Shown here: positions 52,218 to 61,239 of the stretch, in pieces
Numbering within the stretch: the stretch's first letter is position 1
How the letters are laid out: every line of letters begins with the position of its first letter
Source: Estrella lausannensis
GTDB lineage: Bacteria; Chlamydiota; Chlamydiia; Chlamydiales; Criblamydiaceae
DNA: 64,000 nucleotides
Assembly (NCBI RefSeq): GCF_900000175.1
Contig: NZ_CWGJ01000025.1
Span: 356,464-420,463 of the forward strand
Direction of reading: 5' to 3'
The notes under the pieces: generated by a model
Seen by the model: the letters and a program-made list of their open reading frames with translations, nothing else
Database searches by the model: none
Told to the model about the DNA's origin: nothing
Position numbers and translations under genes: made by a program

Positions 52218-53570
52218 TTGGATCTTACGCAAGGGTTAGTCTACAAACATCTGACTAGGCTTGCGCTTCCGTCCGCCGTTGCCCTTTTTTTTGCCACCAT
52301 GTTTTTCATGGTGGACACCTATTTTGCCGGAATGATTTCGACCGAAGCGCAAGCGGCCCTGACGGTCAGCTTTCCGGTTTTTTTTATCATTGTGTCGATG
52401 ATGAACGGCATGGCGATCGGCGCGCAGACCTTGATTGCGAACTTCTTGGGCGAGGGCAGGCATGAAAGGGCTAAAGAGCTGAGTGTGCAGTCGCTCTACT
52501 TTGGCGCGGTCTTCTCTTTGATCATGGCAGCGTTTGGATTTTTCTTTGCCCCGAGCCTTCTTCAATTTCTCGGTGCCAAGGGGGCTGTCGCTGAGTACGC
52601 GGAACGCTATATCCGGATCACTTTTTTGTACTGCGTCTTCCCTGTGACCACCCATGTGGTGAATGGGATATTGATGTCCTATGGACTGGCCAAACCTTTC
52701 AGAAACTGGCTAATCATCGGTTTTTTTCTACATCTGACACTGGATCCGTGGCTCATTTTCGGAGGAATGGGATTGCCGGCCTTCGGTTTTGACGGCATTG
52801 TCTATTCGACCGCCCTTACCATGTTCTTGGGAAGTTGCTTTATGTTTTATTGCCTGAACGAGAGAGGGATCATCAGCAAGATAGCGGTAGGAAGGCTTAA
52901 GCCCGAGTGGATAGCCTTTCAAGAGATCGCAAGGCAAAGCCTACCGGCAACGCTGAACTTGCTGTCGGTGGCAATCGGACTTTTTATTACCACCGGTTTT
53001 GTGTTCCAGTTTGGTAAAAATGCAGCGGCGGCTTTTGGAATAGGAATGCGGCTGCAGCAGCTGTTTTTAATCGCTACGGTCGGCCTTTCCTCCGCCGCGC
53101 TCGCGATCATCAGCCAGAACCATGGAGCAAAAAAATTTGCACGCGTCGAGGAGTGCATCCGATTCTCACTTTATAGCGGTGGTGTGATTATGCTGGCCAG
53201 TTTTTTGGTGCTGAATGCTGCACCGCGGCAGCTGATGAGTATATTTTCACATGACAGAGATGTCATAGAGACAGGAGTATCTTTCCTGCGCATCTATTCG
53301 TTCACAGGATTTTTCCTGATGGGACTTAACATCCTAACCGCCGCGATGCAGGGGATGAAAAACCCGATAACGGCCCTAATGATCGGGTTTGGAAGACAAG
53401 TGGTTGTTCCGTTGATTGCCCTGCCGATACTCATCGGTTGGTTTGAGGCTCCCCTGGAATCTGTCTGGTACATGACTTTGGCTGTCAGTGTACTATTCAC
53501 CGCGCTTGCCTTTGTTCAAACCAAAAGAATTCTCACCGAGAAATCAAAACCGTTTAACGAAAAACCTTAG
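52218..53570 (+). CDS. MATE-family multidrug/toxin extrusion transporter
   Basis: 450 residues, twelve predicted spans in two six-helix halves. Starts LTRLALPSAVALFFATMFFMVDTYFAG, the MATE N-terminal motif, with the second half repeating as ARQSLPATLNLLSVAIGLF. Na+- or H+-driven export at the inner membrane. TTG 52218 is assumed because the conserved domain begins within 12 residues and no in-frame ATG lies upstream; the ribosome site is poor. No regulator nearby. The gap 53571-53783 contains no gene I can support. Confidence 0.9.
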   Translation: MDLTQGLVYKHLTRLALPSAVALFFATMFFMVDTYFAGMISTEAQAALTVSFPVFFIIVSMMNGMAIGAQTLIANFLGEGRHERAKELSVQSLYFGAVFSLIMAAFGFFFAPSLLQFLGAKGAVAEYAERYIRITFLYCVFPVTTHVVNGILMSYGLAKPFRNWLIIGFFLHLTLDPWLIFGGMGLPAFGFDGIVYSTALTMFLGSCFMFYCLNERGIISKIAVGRLKPEWIAFQEIARQSLPATLNLLSVAIGLFITTGFVFQFGKNAAAAFGIGMRLQQLFLIATVGLSSAALAIISQNHGAKKFARVEECIRFSLYSGGVIMLASFLVLNAAPRQLMSIFSHDRDVIETGVSFLRIYSFTGFFLMGLNILTAAMQGMKNPITALMIGFGRQVVVPLIALPILIGWFEAPLESVWYMTLAVSVLFTALAFVQTKRILTEKSKPFNEKP

Positions 53571-53783
53571 GATTGATTTCTCCAGGGCTGACGAGAAGAG
53601 ACTGTAGGTAGTGACGGCGCGCCGGCCCGTCAAGCGTGGGTACCGGAAGTTTGTCTTAGGAACAACGCTTCGGTCAGTCGCCCATGGAACAATCGGGTCG
53701 ATCGGGCAGTGATGAGTCCGTTTGGAGATGACTACGCTCTCTTGGTGGGAGACTACCAGGGAAAGAAGCAGCGTATGCGGGGG

Positions 53784-54557
53784 TCATGCAGTCTTTATCC
53801 ACGATGTGCAGGTTCGGATGGCTTTAGCGTTCATTTGATTGATGTGCAAAATCTCTTCTTGGGTAAGTCGGATGCTAATCGCTTGGATGTTTTCCTTTAG
53901 ATGCTCTTCCTTTTCCGATTTGACGATGCAGGGAATTCCCTTTGTAAGCAGCCAGGCGATGGCGATCTGGCTGGGGGTCATTTCCTTTGCCTTGGCGATC
54001 TGTGTGATGACAGGGTCTTGTAAAAGAGCAGTCTTCCCTCCGGCCAAAGGTCTGTAGGCGACGGGATGTGCTCCCATTTGTGTTGAGGCTTTAATTAGCC
54101 TGTCCGGAAAGTAGTAGGGGTGAATTTCGATCTGGTTCACGCAAGGTTCAAGAGAGTGCTCTTTCAAACAGATAAGATCGCTTTCGCTGAAATTACTGAC
54201 CCCAAATCGTCGGACGATTCCCTTTTGCAGGAAGGGATGGAGTGTTTGACTGAATTTACCAAAGTCGGTGTAGGGTACATGCAGGAGAAGGAAATCGAGG
54301 TGGTCGGTGCAAAGGTCATCTAAAGCCTTTTCTATACACCTTTTGGTGTCATCCGGAAGGATTTTCAGAGTCAGGATGAGCTCTTCTCGCCTTAAGGAAG
54401 AGCTTTTGATTGCATTAGCAACAAGGGGCAGATTTTGATAGGCAGTTGCTAAATCGAGATGGCGATAGCCGATCTCTAAAGCTTTCGTAAGGGCACCTTG
54501 GCCGATTTTATGTGTTCCGATGCCGATGGGTGGAATGTTATGGGGTAAAGGGATCAT
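53784..54557 (-). CDS. Aldo/keto reductase
   Basis: 257 residues from ATG 54557; an upstream start at 54608 would lie in the terminator hairpin of the previous gene. TIM-barrel AKR with catalytic tetrad Asp35 (HLDLATAY), Tyr40, Lys65 (LTLKIL) and His93 (LLLHVPY), plus GVSNFSESDL, NQIEIHPYY and the C-terminal IVKSEKEEHLKEN NADPH motif. Closest to 2,5-diketo-gluconate reductase types; reduces small aldehydes or ketones. Downstream of the 2OG oxygenase gene on the same strand but separated by a terminator. Confidence 0.92.
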   Translation of the reverse strand: MIPLPHNIPPIGIGTHKIGQGALTKALEIGYRHLDLATAYQNLPLVANAIKSSSLRREELILTLKILPDDTKRCIEKALDDLCTDHLDFLLLHVPYTDFGKFSQTLHPFLQKGIVRRFGVSNFSESDLICLKEHSLEPCVNQIEIHPYYFPDRLIKASTQMGAHPVAYRPLAGGKTALLQDPVITQIAKAKEMTPSQIAIAWLLTKGIPCIVKSEKEEHLKENIQAISIRLTQEEILHINQMNAKAIRTCTSWIKTA

Positions 54558-54583
54558 TGTTGACTTTGCGAAGTGGAAAATAA

Positions 54584-54606
54584 GCCCCGGCAGATTTCTC
54601 CGGGGC
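54584..54606 (-). terminator. Terminator of the 2OG-oxygenase gene
   Basis: GCCCCGG (54584-54590) and CCGGGGC (54600-54606). Read on the minus strand the stem is followed by TTATTTTCC. Seven bases after the stop at 54613. Confidence 0.8.
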
Positions 54607-54612
54607 AACCGG

Positions 54613-55716
54613 TTAGTTTGCTTCTTCCGTGTTTTGGCTCTTTTGCCACACCTCGTAGGTCAGCTTGACCGGGTCTGCGGCATCGCCTGAGTCGACAAGG
54701 GCCTGTATGCGCTCCATAATGCCGCTCTCTTTTTCAAATTGCAAAAGGGCGGGGGAGGCAAGACCAAGCTCCCTTAGCCTGCAGGCTAAAAGCTCAAGAC
54801 TGGTCGCTTCAGGATAACGCTTCACCCCGCCTGTCATGCTGACTGCCTGGGGGAGGGGATCCATGGGATCGTTGTCGCGGGGATGCACAAAGTAGACAAT
54901 CGAGAACCTCTCCAGTCCGGGTTTTGCCACAACCCTGTGCAGGCTGCTTTTAAAATAGCCATTTGAGAGATTTTGCAATTTATCGCCACCATTGACGATG
55001 AAAGCGTCTTTGGGCACCCTGACATCGATCCATTGTCCTTCATGAAAGACTTGTAAACCCTCTTCGGTAGCCATCGGCAGAATGGTAAACAGATCGATAT
55101 CCGTATGCTGCGCTGCCCAAGGTACACTGGGATTGGGGTTGGGAGGATAGTGGAGGGCTCTGATCAGACATTCTCCTGTTTCTGTCATGTCGATAAGGAA
55201 ACGTTCATTCTCTCCCAAGGCCTTCGCAAAGGCAATCTGAAGAATTTCGCTATGGATATCGAGTGCTTTGATCAAGTTTTCCATGGGCTCTTGAAAATTC
55301 ATCCAGGTAGGCCAGATGTTGCTCTTGCGCCCAATGTGATAGAACTCCTTACAATCTTTGACGCTGTTTCCCTGGGCTGTTTCCGAAGGGACGTAGCCGC
55401 GCTGGCCGTTGATACTGGCTTTATAACACTCCAGTTTTTGCTCCAGCGGATGAAGAAAGAAATCCATTGAGGCGGCGTAGCCTCTTTCCAGATCCTCTAC
55501 GGCAATGCCGGGATTGACGACGGCGAAAAATCCGACGGTATGGAGCGCTTCTGCGACTTTGGAGATAAAGCGGTCCCGCGTTTCTTCTTTGAAGTAATCA
55601 TTCATATCGACTACGGGAATAGTAGCGTCAAAAGCGGGAGATTCAGAGGTTTCGGAAGGAAAATTCCATAGTGTTAACATAAGGGCCATTATAGACCCTG
55701 CAAGACGACAGGACAT
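54613..55716 (-). CDS. 2-oxoglutarate/Fe(II)-dependent oxygenase, isopenicillin N synthase-like
   Basis: 367 residues from ATG 55716; TTG 55752 and ATG 55680 are alternatives. N-terminal DIOX_N segment (IPVVDMNDYF ... LHTVGFFAVVNPGI) and a jelly-roll with iron ligands His204-x-Asp206 (QHTDIDLFTIL) and His260 (SLHRVV), and the 2OG-binding R270-x-S272 (RFSIVYF). The hydrophobic stretch before the domain (LAGSIMALMLTLWNF) may be an artefact of a too-early start. Hydroxylation, desaturation or ring formation is possible; the substrate is not deducible. Rare in Chlamydiaceae. Confidence 0.88.
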   Translation of the reverse strand: MSCRLAGSIMALMLTLWNFPSETSESPAFDATIPVVDMNDYFKEETRDRFISKVAEALHTVGFFAVVNPGIAVEDLERGYAASMDFFLHPLEQKLECYKASINGQRGYVPSETAQGNSVKDCKEFYHIGRKSNIWPTWMNFQEPMENLIKALDIHSEILQIAFAKALGENERFLIDMTETGECLIRALHYPPNPNPSVPWAAQHTDIDLFTILPMATEEGLQVFHEGQWIDVRVPKDAFIVNGGDKLQNLSNGYFKSSLHRVVAKPGLERFSIVYFVHPRDNDPMDPLPQAVSMTGGVKRYPEATSLELLACRLRELGLASPALLQFEKESGIMERIQALVDSGDAADPVKLTYEVWQKSQNTEEAN

Positions 55717-55758
55717 ATCTGCACCATTGATATTATTTCGGTAAGTTCTCAATAAATC

Positions 55759-55786
55759 TCAAAGATGCCGTGTTTGGCATCTTTGA
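55759..55786 (-). terminator. Hairpin downstream of the aminotransferase
   Basis: TCAAAGATGCC (55759-55769) and GGCATCTTTGA (55776-55786), perfect 11-bp stem. On the minus strand it is followed by GATTTATTG. It could end the aminotransferase transcript upstream of the oxygenase gene. Confidence 0.55.
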
Positions 55787-55845
55787 ATTTGGGCATCATT
55801 GTCAAACAGGGGATTAAAATATAGATTTTATTTAAGGGGAGTTAA

Positions 55846-55931
55846 CGGATTTATCATCTGTTGATCTGGGGGCAATATCAACTCTTGCATAGCGCCCCCA
55901 CAATTGCTGAAATCAGTCCCCGTTAAATGTC
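55846..55931. repeat. Family D repeat overlapping the aminotransferase stop
   Basis: Read on the minus strand: CTTAGAGACATTTAACGGGG, ACTGATTTCAGCAATTG, CCCCCAGATCAAC and GATAAATCCGTTAAC. Matches 2865-2957 in layout. The first 12 bases encode the last residues LRDI and the TAA. Confidence 0.45.
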
Positions 55932-57077
55932 TCTAAGAAGATGTTTTCGCAGCCGATCCATGCCCTCTTCGATAAGCTTTGGCTCCCTGGCAAAGCAGAG
56001 GCGTACATGGGAAGCTGCTTCCTGAGAGCTTCCAAAGTCTTTTCCCGGTACCAAAGAGACCCGGGCTTTGGTTAGAATTTCCATCACAAACTCTTCGGTG
56101 TCCTCATGCTGCGTTTTTAAAAACAGGAAGATGCCGGATTCCGGAGGGACGTAGGAAAATATATTTCTCTCTACCAAAGGAACCAGCATTTCTCTAACCA
56201 GCTGTAAATTGGCTTTTACTTGTCGAACCTGTCTTTCGATCAGCTCGGGATGATCGAGAGCAAAGCAGGCGGCAAGCTGTCCGATGACCGAAGGGCAGCA
56301 CAGAGTGCCGTCCTGGATCGCTGTCAGCCTTTCAATCAGCTCTTTTTTTGCCACGAGAAAGCCCACACGGTAGCCGCTCATCGCGAAGTCTTTTGAGAAA
56401 GAGCCGGTACGTGCAATATAATCAGAGCGGGCAGCCAGGGGCGTTGCCGAAGCAAAGTTGCCTTCGTAGATGTAGTTGTCATACACCTCATCGATGATAA
56501 GGAAAATTCCCTCCTGCTCGCACCATCTTTTCAACTCGTTCAAGTCGTTGGCACGAAAGCAAATGCCACAGGGGTTGGAGGGGTTTGACAGAATCAGCAT
56601 TTTGGATCGCTCTCCCTTGACCTGTTTGACGCTCTCAAGATCGAAGACCCATTTTCCCTCTTTGCGGAAAAAACCCTGGACGGGTATGGGCGTCGCTTTG
56701 GAGAAGCGGACGATATTGAGATAGCTGGGGTAGAAAGGTTCAGGGATGATCACTTCATCTCCTGAATTAAGCAAAAGCAGGCAGAGATTTGTAATACCAC
56801 CGATCGAGCCGTGCGTGATTAAAATCTCCTCCTTTGTGAGCGGAATTCCCCATTTTTTCGCGAGGGTTTCGGCGATCTTTTGCCTGAGGGGGGCGATTCC
56901 TCCGACTGCCTGATAGTAATCGGCTCGGTCGCCGTTTAAAATCTCTTTCAGGTGCGCTTTTATCTCCTCGGGAGCGCCGCCGACTTTGACGGCTCCTTGC
57001 GAAAAGGAGATAATGTCTTTGTTTTCCGAAGCGATCATTTCGATCGATTTATAACGGGGTAGGGTAAGTTTCAACAT
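55923..57077 (-). CDS. Class I/II PLP aminotransferase
   Basis: 384 residues, fold-type I. PLP lysine Lys229 in GSFSKDFAMSGYRVGF, SNPSNPCG with Asn168, Asp196 and Tyr199 in IIDEVYDNY, and the carboxylate-binding Arg near the end (VRLCFA). The aspartate/aromatic aminotransferase subgroup Ib is likely; the specific amino acid is not clear. ATG 57077. The final LRDI and stop are part of a family D repeat. No operon partner. Confidence 0.9.
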   Translation of the reverse strand: MLKLTLPRYKSIEMIASENKDIISFSQGAVKVGGAPEEIKAHLKEILNGDRADYYQAVGGIAPLRQKIAETLAKKWGIPLTKEEILITHGSIGGITNLCLLLLNSGDEVIIPEPFYPSYLNIVRFSKATPIPVQGFFRKEGKWVFDLESVKQVKGERSKMLILSNPSNPCGICFRANDLNELKRWCEQEGIFLIIDEVYDNYIYEGNFASATPLAARSDYIARTGSFSKDFAMSGYRVGFLVAKKELIERLTAIQDGTLCCPSVIGQLAACFALDHPELIERQVRQVKANLQLVREMLVPLVERNIFSYVPPESGIFLFLKTQHEDTEEFVMEILTKARVSLVPGKDFGSSQEAASHVRLCFAREPKLIEEGMDRLRKHLLRDI

Positions 57078-57503
57078 GGGATAGCCTTAAAAAAATAATT
57101 AACATCAAAATATGGAATCATCCAGTCAGTGCAGGCTTAAAAAGCCGCTAATAATTAAAGATGCGAAGATGTGTGATTACTTAATATGTAGCCCGGAGGG
57201 CCGCTGCTGCGAGGGCCGCAAAAAATGAGGGGATAGCTTGGGTGGTGGCAGAAGAGTGATTCAATCGAAGGTGCGGGAGGAAGAGAGTGCGTTGCCGTTC
57301 CTTGGTGTGTTTCACCAAGGAGGTCACGTATTCTGTCTTCCCCGATCTTTTGGGGCAAGGCATAGCAGACCTCTTATTCGGGGCGTGGTTATCAATTTCT
57401 GCAGTAGGAGAACAATTATTCTACTTCGCAGATTGTGACTATTATATGCGATTTTATTCCGTCTTGTAAATCTAATTGTTTAAATCGGATTTTTTGATTT
57501 TTT
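57078..57503. other. Gene-free region with possible structure, unassigned
   Basis: No convincing coding frame; the short frames here are unlike any protein. It holds a perfect hairpin CTTGGTG-TGTTT-CACCAAG (57301-57319), repeated GGGCCGC near 57200-57220, and CCCCGATCTTTTGGGG near 57341. GC is higher than in other gaps in 57190-57380. Could be a decayed gene or a structured RNA; I cannot tell. Confidence 0.3.
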
Positions 57504-57582
57504 TATACCGCAGTCGTGTTGAAATTTGAAGTTTTGCTTGGAGAGCTTTCTCTTTGCCAAAAACAATATGACGCTTTCTGTT
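57504..57582. repeat. Family A repeat, diverged copy
   Basis: TATACCGCAGTCGTGTTGAA at the left, GAGAGCTTTCTCTTTGCCAA and GACGCTTTCTG at the right. Just downstream of the MscS gene. Confidence 0.45.
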
Positions 57583-57618
57583 CTTAGGGGACTAACGAAA
57601 AGCGGGCAAATGCGGAGT

Positions 57619-59259
57619 CTATTGATTGAATGGAGGGATAAACCACCGCTCTTTAGGAACGACGAGCGGTTTTTCCGGATCGCCCTCGTAGGCGGGGGTC
57701 ATGATCTGCACCCCGTATTCGTTGAAGACATCTAAAATATTCTGATGGAGTGCATGATATTGTTTTTCCATCTCGTGTGGCTTGTCGGAGTGGGCGTTCA
57801 GCTCATAGGTCGTCGAAAAGGTATCGAGCGATTTGATAAGGACAAAAGGAGGAGGATCTTTCAGCAGGCAATCGGTTCTTCTGGCCGCCTCGAGCAAGAT
57901 GGCTTCGACTTGCCTCCAGGGAACAGCGTAGCCGATGCCGACGGTTGTGTGCAGGATCAGTCCCTTATTTTTTACTAGCGAGCTGTAGTTGATAACGGGG
58001 CTGCTGACGATCTGTGCGCTGGGTATGGTCACCTCTTCGTTTTTTGGGGTTCTGAGGTGAGTCGCTTGCTGCCCCATGCTGATGACCTCTCCTGTCACAT
58101 CACCGATTTTGACGCGGTCTCCCTGCACAAACGCTTTTCGGTAGATCAGGGCGTAACCTGCCAGGTTATTGGCGACGATCGAGGCACCTCCAATGGATGC
58201 CAGCACCCCGAAGAAGATCGATATGCCTTTGAACGCTTCGCTTTCAGAACCGGGGATATAAGGATAGGCGATCACCAAGGCTAGGGCAATGAGGGCAATC
58301 CTGACTAGTTTGTATGTCGGCAAAGCCCAATTGCTGTCGAATCCGGTAATGGTAATTCTTCCGCTTGCCACGCCATTGAAAAATAGGGTGGTCAACTTAA
58401 GGATGTAGCGGGTGAAAAGCGCTAAAGCCAAGATGAAAACAATACCCGGAAATGCATCCAAGACATTAGTCCACATCGTTTGAAGTGGGGATAATAGCGA
58501 TGAGACGATCCATGCTGCTGCTGCACGGGTCCAGGGAAAAAGGTTAAGGACAAAATCGAGCCATAGAATACCCGCAAGGAGTGCCATGAGAGCAAAAAAC
58601 CCGTTGATCACGCCTTCCCACACCCTTTGAAGCCGCTCGGAGGAGACAATCTGGTAGGACTTCTCCTCAAGCTGATCGAGCTGTTTTTGGAAGCCTCGGT
58701 TCACGGACTTCTGTAGACGAGCTGTCAGCCTGCCTCCGATGATCAGCGCCAGCATGAAAAGCACGCTTGCACCAAGAGCCAAAGCGCTTTGACCGAGCAG
58801 ATAATTGCTTGTTCGCTCAAGGCGATAGCGCTCGATCGCACTCTTGATGGCCGACAGGTGAGCTGCAGCGAGCAGTTGCCGCTCCCTTAAGCCTTCGTAG
58901 AGTGCGTCTGCGTTTGTGATACGGACAATGACGATATTGCCGGCCGTGATCGTGGCATATTCTTTTTCTTCGATGACCTTAAGGTCTGCAACGGGGAAGG
59001 AGTGGTCTGAAGCGATGCGCTCGATCCGCTCCGATACAGCCTCTGCCCGGCCTTTTGCCGGAAGGCTTGAAAGTCCCCTCAGTTTAAAGAGGGGGGCTCC
59101 GTCGAGCGTGACGGGCGCTTCCTCTTGTTTTGTTGCAGATGATTCCGGCAGCCTGCCGATTGCATCCTCGGCGACAATCCGGACAGGGGACATCAAAAGA
59201 AGAAGCAGAAGTGCCGCATAGCGGATCATCAGAGGAGCCTTAAAGCTAGAGCGCATCAT
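57619..59259 (-). CDS. MscS-family mechanosensitive channel with N-terminal periplasmic domain
   Basis: 546 residues from ATG 59259. Signal peptide (IRYAALLLLLLMSPVRIVA), a periplasmic part of about 120 residues, then several spans and the MscS pore helix (FFGVLASIGGASIVANNLAGYALIYRKAF) with the beta domain (GDRVKIGDVTGEV, ATHLRTPKNEEVTIPSAQIVSS) and a C-terminal alpha/beta domain (VGIGYAVPWRQVEAILLEAA). Releases solutes on osmotic downshock. Longer than E. coli MscS (286) because of the N-terminal part. Confidence 0.93.
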   Translation of the reverse strand: MMRSSFKAPLMIRYAALLLLLLMSPVRIVAEDAIGRLPESSATKQEEAPVTLDGAPLFKLRGLSSLPAKGRAEAVSERIERIASDHSFPVADLKVIEEKEYATITAGNIVIVRITNADALYEGLRERQLLAAAHLSAIKSAIERYRLERTSNYLLGQSALALGASVLFMLALIIGGRLTARLQKSVNRGFQKQLDQLEEKSYQIVSSERLQRVWEGVINGFFALMALLAGILWLDFVLNLFPWTRAAAAWIVSSLLSPLQTMWTNVLDAFPGIVFILALALFTRYILKLTTLFFNGVASGRITITGFDSNWALPTYKLVRIALIALALVIAYPYIPGSESEAFKGISIFFGVLASIGGASIVANNLAGYALIYRKAFVQGDRVKIGDVTGEVISMGQQATHLRTPKNEEVTIPSAQIVSSPVINYSSLVKNKGLILHTTVGIGYAVPWRQVEAILLEAARRTDCLLKDPPPFVLIKSLDTFSTTYELNAHSDKPHEMEKQYHALHQNILDVFNEYGVQIMTPAYEGDPEKPLVVPKERWFIPPFNQ

Positions 59260-59322
59260 ATCCAAACCGATGTTGATCTTTATTTTAGAGTCCTTCGCTA
59301 TTTCTCTCCTGGAGATATCATC

Positions 59323-60063
59323 TTAGATTCCGAAGGTTAAATCGTTGTGTTCGTGTTTTTTAGTGATGATTGTGAAGTTGGCGTCGTAGGTTAACAGCCC
59401 GATCAAAAATGAAGTGAGCAGATGGTCTTTAGAGACTTCGTATTTTAAGTCCTGGGAATAGGGATTTTGATGCCAGGGGTCATTGATGGTCACCAGCCTT
59501 GATTCGGGATTATAGCTCTCGAGCACGACAAAATGCCCTTCGGGAGCCCCAAGAACGTCATCTTTAAGCGCCTCGTCTCCATTCAGATGGATACGTGAGC
59601 ATTTATAGAGGTAGGTCGAGGAAAGGCCGGTGATGATGGGAATTTTTCTTTTCAAGTAGCGCATTAGCAAGGCGCCTGAGAGATCCCGCATTTTGATCCG
59701 CCCCCCCTTCTCAAGGAACTCGATGAAGGCGTCACAAGCGTCTTGCAGCTTGGCATGGTGCTTCAGTTTCTTTTGCAGGCGGAGCTTTTGGATGATTTGC
59801 TTTTTGTCGATAGGTTTCGGGAAGAACCAGGTGGGATCGAATATTTCGAGATTAAAGGTGTAGAGGGTGGCGTCGAAGCCGTGATCGAGGGCGTGTATTC
59901 CAAGGCAGGCACCTAGAGTTCCTCCGGTTTTTAGAGTCTTCACTTCCCTGATGATCTTTTCAAGGTCGATCGGGAGATCATAGTAGTCATAGATTGCTTT
60001 CAAGCATGTCGGTCCGCACGAGCTGTCGGTCGGCTGGCTCTTCATTTTGAGCTTTTTTCCCAT
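59323..60063 (-). CDS. C39-like cysteine peptidase domain protein
   Basis: 246 residues from ATG 60063, eight bases after GGGAGG; the TTG at 60069 is too close to that site. Papain-like C39 fold: oxyanion Gln10 and catalytic Cys16 in SQPTDSSCGPTCLKAI, His in EGHFVVLESY, Asp in INDPWHQNP. Bacteriocin-processing peptidases have these features, but no ABC transporter is attached, so it may be a soluble hydrolase acting on a small peptide or amide. Co-transcribed with the N-formylglutamate amidohydrolase-like gene upstream (27-bp gap). Confidence 0.82.
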   Translation of the reverse strand: MGKKLKMKSQPTDSSCGPTCLKAIYDYYDLPIDLEKIIREVKTLKTGGTLGACLGIHALDHGFDATLYTFNLEIFDPTWFFPKPIDKKQIIQKLRLQKKLKHHAKLQDACDAFIEFLEKGGRIKMRDLSGALLMRYLKRKIPIITGLSSTYLYKCSRIHLNGDEALKDDVLGAPEGHFVVLESYNPESRLVTINDPWHQNPYSQDLKYEVSKDHLLTSFLIGLLTYDANFTIITKKHEHNDLTFGI

Positions 60064-60090
60064 AGGCAAAACCTCCCTGTTTTGTGAATT

Positions 60091-60795
60091 TCATAGTCCT
60101 CGCAAGAACTCGGTCATAGCGGAGCTGATGCGATCCCTTTCATTCCTCTTGCAAGCAAGCGCCTGGTTGACCTCGATTTCTATCCCGAGATATCTTCGTG
60201 CCTTAAGTTGACCTCTTAAGTACGTAGTGAATCCGTCGGCTGTTCCTTTGTAGGGATAGTTCATGCGGATTCTAAAGTCTTTTCCGAGACTCTTTTTGAG
60301 AGATTCGGCCATCTCCCGGCAGAATTCTTTTTCCAGAGGTCTTGAAGGATCGTAGAGAAAGCTAAAATCGCAGTTCCTTGTCTCCCCATCGAAGACAGGC
60401 GTGAAAGAGTGGATGGAGAGATGCAGGAGCGGCTTCTTTGAGGCGTCTATCGCCTCTTTGAACTCGTCTTCCACCAAGGATCTATAGGGGAGATAAAGTG
60501 TTTTGATCAGCAGCTCCTTTTCTTCATCCGAAAATGTTTTCGAGAACTCCGAGAAGAGCTTCGGGTGGTGGAGCGAGCGGTTCAGCTCAATCAGAAGGCG
60601 GGTGTTCTCATAGATGAAGCCTGGACACTGCAGTTGTTTTTTTAGCCGGTTGAAAATTTCTTTGGCTCCGATGTCGATTCCACGGTGGCTTTCAAGAACT
60701 TGTTTGGGTGGGGTAAAAAGCCTTTTCCACCTTGCTGGTATTTTGTTGCCGGCATGCTCGCACGTGAGGAATACATTATACCGCTTTTGGTCCAT
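60091..60795 (-). CDS. N-formylglutamate amidohydrolase-family protein
   Basis: 234 residues. FGase fold: VFLTCEHAGNKIP, SHRGIDIGA, IELNRSLHHPKLF, LSIHSFTPVFDGETRNCDF, NYPYKGTADGFTTYL and IEIEVNQAL, all diagnostic, with metal-binding His/Glu. Hydrolyses a formyl- or acyl-amino acid. No histidine-degradation genes are near, so its real substrate may not be N-formylglutamate. First gene of a two-gene unit with a C39-like peptidase. Confidence 0.9.
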   Translation of the reverse strand: MDQKRYNVFLTCEHAGNKIPARWKRLFTPPKQVLESHRGIDIGAKEIFNRLKKQLQCPGFIYENTRLLIELNRSLHHPKLFSEFSKTFSDEEKELLIKTLYLPYRSLVEDEFKEAIDASKKPLLHLSIHSFTPVFDGETRNCDFSFLYDPSRPLEKEFCREMAESLKKSLGKDFRIRMNYPYKGTADGFTTYLRGQLKARRYLGIEIEVNQALACKRNERDRISSAMTEFLRGL

Positions 60796-60912
60796 GGAAG
60801 AAGTCCTTCTGCTAAGAAGTTGATGATCTTTTGAGTTCTACTCCACTACCTCTTTTTATTCAGTTGCCAACCTCATTGTAGCAGTTTGGCAATAATCATT
60901 TTATATAAAATA

Positions 60913-61239
60913 TTTACATTGAAAGCGTCTCGACTTTTTTTATTTACAAAAGAGACAACCTGTTATGAGTAAACAATTGTAAGTAACCTAATATTAGAAA
61001 TATAAGGTTTATGCGCTCATTTAGTTCCAAGGCATTCTCTTTTGCTATACCGAAACAACTTGAAAAATTGGAAATTTGGCTAGGAGGGCCTTAAGAATTT
61101 TTGTCCGGAGCGAGCGACCATTGCCGAGAGGCAAGGCGCGAGTGAGAACGAAAATTCTTAAGTAAACCCGACGAAGCCAAAGACCAATTCTTCAATTTGT
61201 TTCGGTATAAAACCAAAATTTGGAGATACTTTCTCTATA
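60913..61239. repeat. Family A element interrupted by a family B element
   Basis: Left part 60913-61045 (TTGAAAGCGTCTCGAC ... TAAGTAACCTAATATTAGAA ... GGCATTCTCTTTTGC) and right part 61210-61239 (AAACCAAAATTTGGAGATAC ... CTCTATA) together make one family A copy. The break falls at a TA. Confidence 0.7.
61046..61209. repeat. Family B palindromic MITE-like element, copy 2 (164 bp), nested
   Basis: TATACCGAAACAACTTGAAA to CAATTTGTTTCGGTATA. Reverse orientation to the copy at 24350-24513 and nearly identical. Inserted within a family A element. Confidence 0.88.

Noticed and set aside
53571..53783. Short frame MMSPFGDDYALLVGDYQG and on
   Set aside because: Overlaps the aldo/keto reductase end; no ribosome site or recognisable domain.
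57155..57469. Several 60-67-codon frames in both strands
   Set aside because: Mutually overlapping, no ribosome site, no family resemblance. Left as an unassigned region.
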